Shown here one piece after another: positions 41,054 to 41,163 of a stretch of DNA of 41,163 bases. The position numbers and the translations under genes were made by a program. This DNA comes from Bradyrhizobium genosp. SA-3 (lineage in GTDB: Bacteria; Pseudomonadota; Alphaproteobacteria; Rhizobiales; Xanthobacteraceae). Position 1 is the first letter of the stretch. Each line of letters starts with the position of its first letter. The stretch is taken from NCBI RefSeq assembly GCF_004212635.1, contig NZ_PSRT01000080.1, forward strand, positions 1 to 41,163, written 5' to 3'. The notes beneath the pieces were generated by a model. The model saw only the letters and a program-made list of their open reading frames with translations, was not told where the DNA came from and did no database searches.

Positions 41054-41163
41054 CGCCCCCTCTCCCGCTTGCGGGGGAGGGCCGGGGTGGGGGTGTCTCC
41101 GCATTGGGACTTTCCCCGTGTGGAGAGAGAACCCTCACCCGGCGCTCCGCGCCGACCTCTCCC
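41054..41163. repeat. Start of an intergenic repeat, cut by the window edge
   Basis: CCCCTCTCCCGCTTGCGGGG hairpin, then GGGTGTCTCCGCATTGGGAC and CCCTCACCCGGCGCTCCGCG with CCGACCTCTCCC. The pairing blocks are typical of mosaic repeats common in Bradyrhizobium; a shorter relative is at 15847-15877. Confidence 0.6.

Overview
The window is chromosomal DNA of a high-GC alphaproteobacterium, most likely Bradyrhizobium or a close relative in Nitrobacteraceae. This rests on codon use, the tol-pal proteins, the DUF2852 and FeeM-like families, alphaproteobacterial promoter styles (CTTGnn-N17, a CtrA-type TTAA-N7-TTAAC box), and mosaic intergenic repeats of the kind I associate with Bradyrhizobium. No tRNA, rRNA, CRISPR, phage or IS element was seen.

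Layout. Positions 1-8466 (minus strand) carry the Tol-Pal envelope system: tolQ-tolR-tolA-tolB, then a GGDEF/EAL c-di-GMP protein and a FeeM-like N-acyltransferase, then pal and cpoB (cut by the window edge). Positions 8925-11482 hold a DUF2231 membrane protein, a fatty-acid desaturase preceded by a promoter and intrinsic terminator (small RNA or attenuator candidate), and a DUF2852 protein. From 11604 to 18727 lies a TetR regulator followed by a set of small enzymes and stress-type proteins (YCII, DGPF, VOC/PhnB, SRPBCC) and an ECF42-type sigma factor with its DGPF partner. An SDR, a ClpP-like periplasmic protein, a 30-residue membrane peptide and an unknown secreted protein are interleaved. 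Positions 18868-24029 contain a GhrA-like reductase, a chemoreceptor with a C-terminal frameshift between repeat elements, and a divergent TetR/GST pair.

Positions 24081-30804 form one minus-strand operon: hydantoinase/oxoprolinase A and B subunits followed by a complete TRAP transporter, so uptake and hydrolysis of a cyclic amide-like or carboxylate substrate is likely. Positions 31002-33786 are a TetR-controlled divergent unit (alpha/beta hydrolase plus NmrA-like protein) with two matching operators. The rest holds a SIRT4-like sirtuin, a CPA2 cation/proton antiporter, an SDR, a RutG-like pyrimidine permease, the dicarboxylate carrier DctA with a strong terminator, and a RidA protein.

The main new-looking system is the ECF42 regulon. 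Three separate minus-strand transcription units (DGPF-YCII, SRPBCC-VOC, DGPF-ECF42) each start with the same promoter, TGTCGG-N17-CGTC, with exactly 17 bases between the elements. This ties five small proteins of unknown role to one sigma factor within 6.3 kb. Two further TetR circuits can be read directly from paired palindromic operators (8-3-8 at TetR/DUF2852; 6-6-6 at TetR/NmrA-hydrolase).
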